DNA of 5,480 nt from positions 1-5,480 of the forward strand of contig CAQNVT010000111.1 of the NCBI GenBank assembly GCA_948844705.1, in the 5' to 3' direction. The stretch is from an uncultured Dorea sp. Its GTDB lineage: Bacteria > Bacillota > Clostridia > Lachnospirales > Lachnospiraceae. Position numbers and translations under genes: made by a program. Positions within the stretch are counted from its first letter, which is position 1. Every line of letters begins with the position of its first letter. A model generated the notes under the pieces. The model was not told the DNA's origin and searched no databases. It saw nothing but the letters and a program-made list of their open reading frames with translations. This document shows positions 5,437 through 5,480 of this stretch, in pieces.

Positions 5437-5480
5437 CCAAAGGATTTCCGCAGTTTTTCTCTAACCCGGATAAACCGGAA
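5424..5480 (-). CDS. Possible C-terminal end of an upstream gene (partial, weak)
   Basis: A minus-strand frame entering from the window edge is open for 18 codons, reads FRFIRVREKLRKSFGCKK, and stops at TAA (5424-5426) inside the first arm of the hairpin, the arrangement expected when a gene runs straight into its terminator. A second minus-strand frame is also open for 25 codons and stops at 5402-5404, and the plus strand is open too, so the choice is weak. No product can be assigned. Confidence 0.2.
   Translation of the reverse strand, partial: FRFIRVREKLRKSFGCKK

Larger units (their letters stand above)
5113..5480. other. Upstream intergenic region, repeat-rich, no confident gene
   Basis: These 368 bases hold the operon promoter (5111-5140), the TATGGYGT/GTCGAC structured block (5167-5254), the GCTATCG repeat block (5259-5429) and the terminator hairpin (5382-5436). 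A 44-codon minus-strand frame (ATG at 5378-5380, TAA at 5246-5248) runs through the repeats but has no convincing ribosome binding site. No tRNA, CRISPR array or recognised riboswitch seen. Confidence 0.6.

Noticed and set aside
5140..5440. Group II intron end or a full insertion sequence
   Set aside because: No domain V-like hairpin, no transposase frame, and no clear terminal inverted repeats with target duplications are visible.

Overview
The window carries one five-gene ABC importer operon, read entirely on the minus strand from about 5088 towards position 1, with a roughly 390-base non-coding, repeat-rich region upstream of it. Moderate to high GC, strong AGGAGG-type ribosome binding sites, a solute-binding lipoprotein with a short Gram-positive style signal, and a perfect TATAAT -10 box suggest a Clostridia-type Firmicute, probably a gut Lachnospiraceae-like organism. 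That placement is inference from style, not from a marker gene.

Layout, in transcription order: a lipoprotein substrate-binding protein (SBP_bac_5 / NikA-DppA type, 5088-3481); a NikB/DppB-type permease (3460-2477); a NikC/DppC-type permease (2480-1623, ATGA overlap); a NikD/DppD/OppD-type ATPase with a four-cysteine C-terminal extension (1613-681); and a NikE/DppF/OppF-type ATPase (691 running off the window at position 1, 11-base overlap). Gaps are 20 bases or less and two junctions overlap, so this is a tightly coupled transcription and translation unit. The lipoprotein would capture the ligand outside the membrane, the two permeases form the channel, and the two unlike ATPases form the motor. 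The family (peptide/opine/nickel, PepT) imports di- and oligopeptides, nickel or cobalt chelates, and metallophores. A C-terminal HPHGHG motif in the binding protein makes a metal or metal-chelate ligand worth considering, but the substrate cannot be read from sequence alone.

Upstream (5113-5480) there is a good promoter close to the gene, then a cluster of inverted and direct repeats: three copies of a TATGGYGT element around a GTCGAC hairpin, three diverged copies of a GCTATCGTT(A)TTTT element about 80 bases apart, and a 17-bp perfect hairpin that looks like a bidirectional terminator separating the operon from whatever lies beyond 5480. The transporter genes themselves look intact and ordinary; the upstream region is the least explained part.
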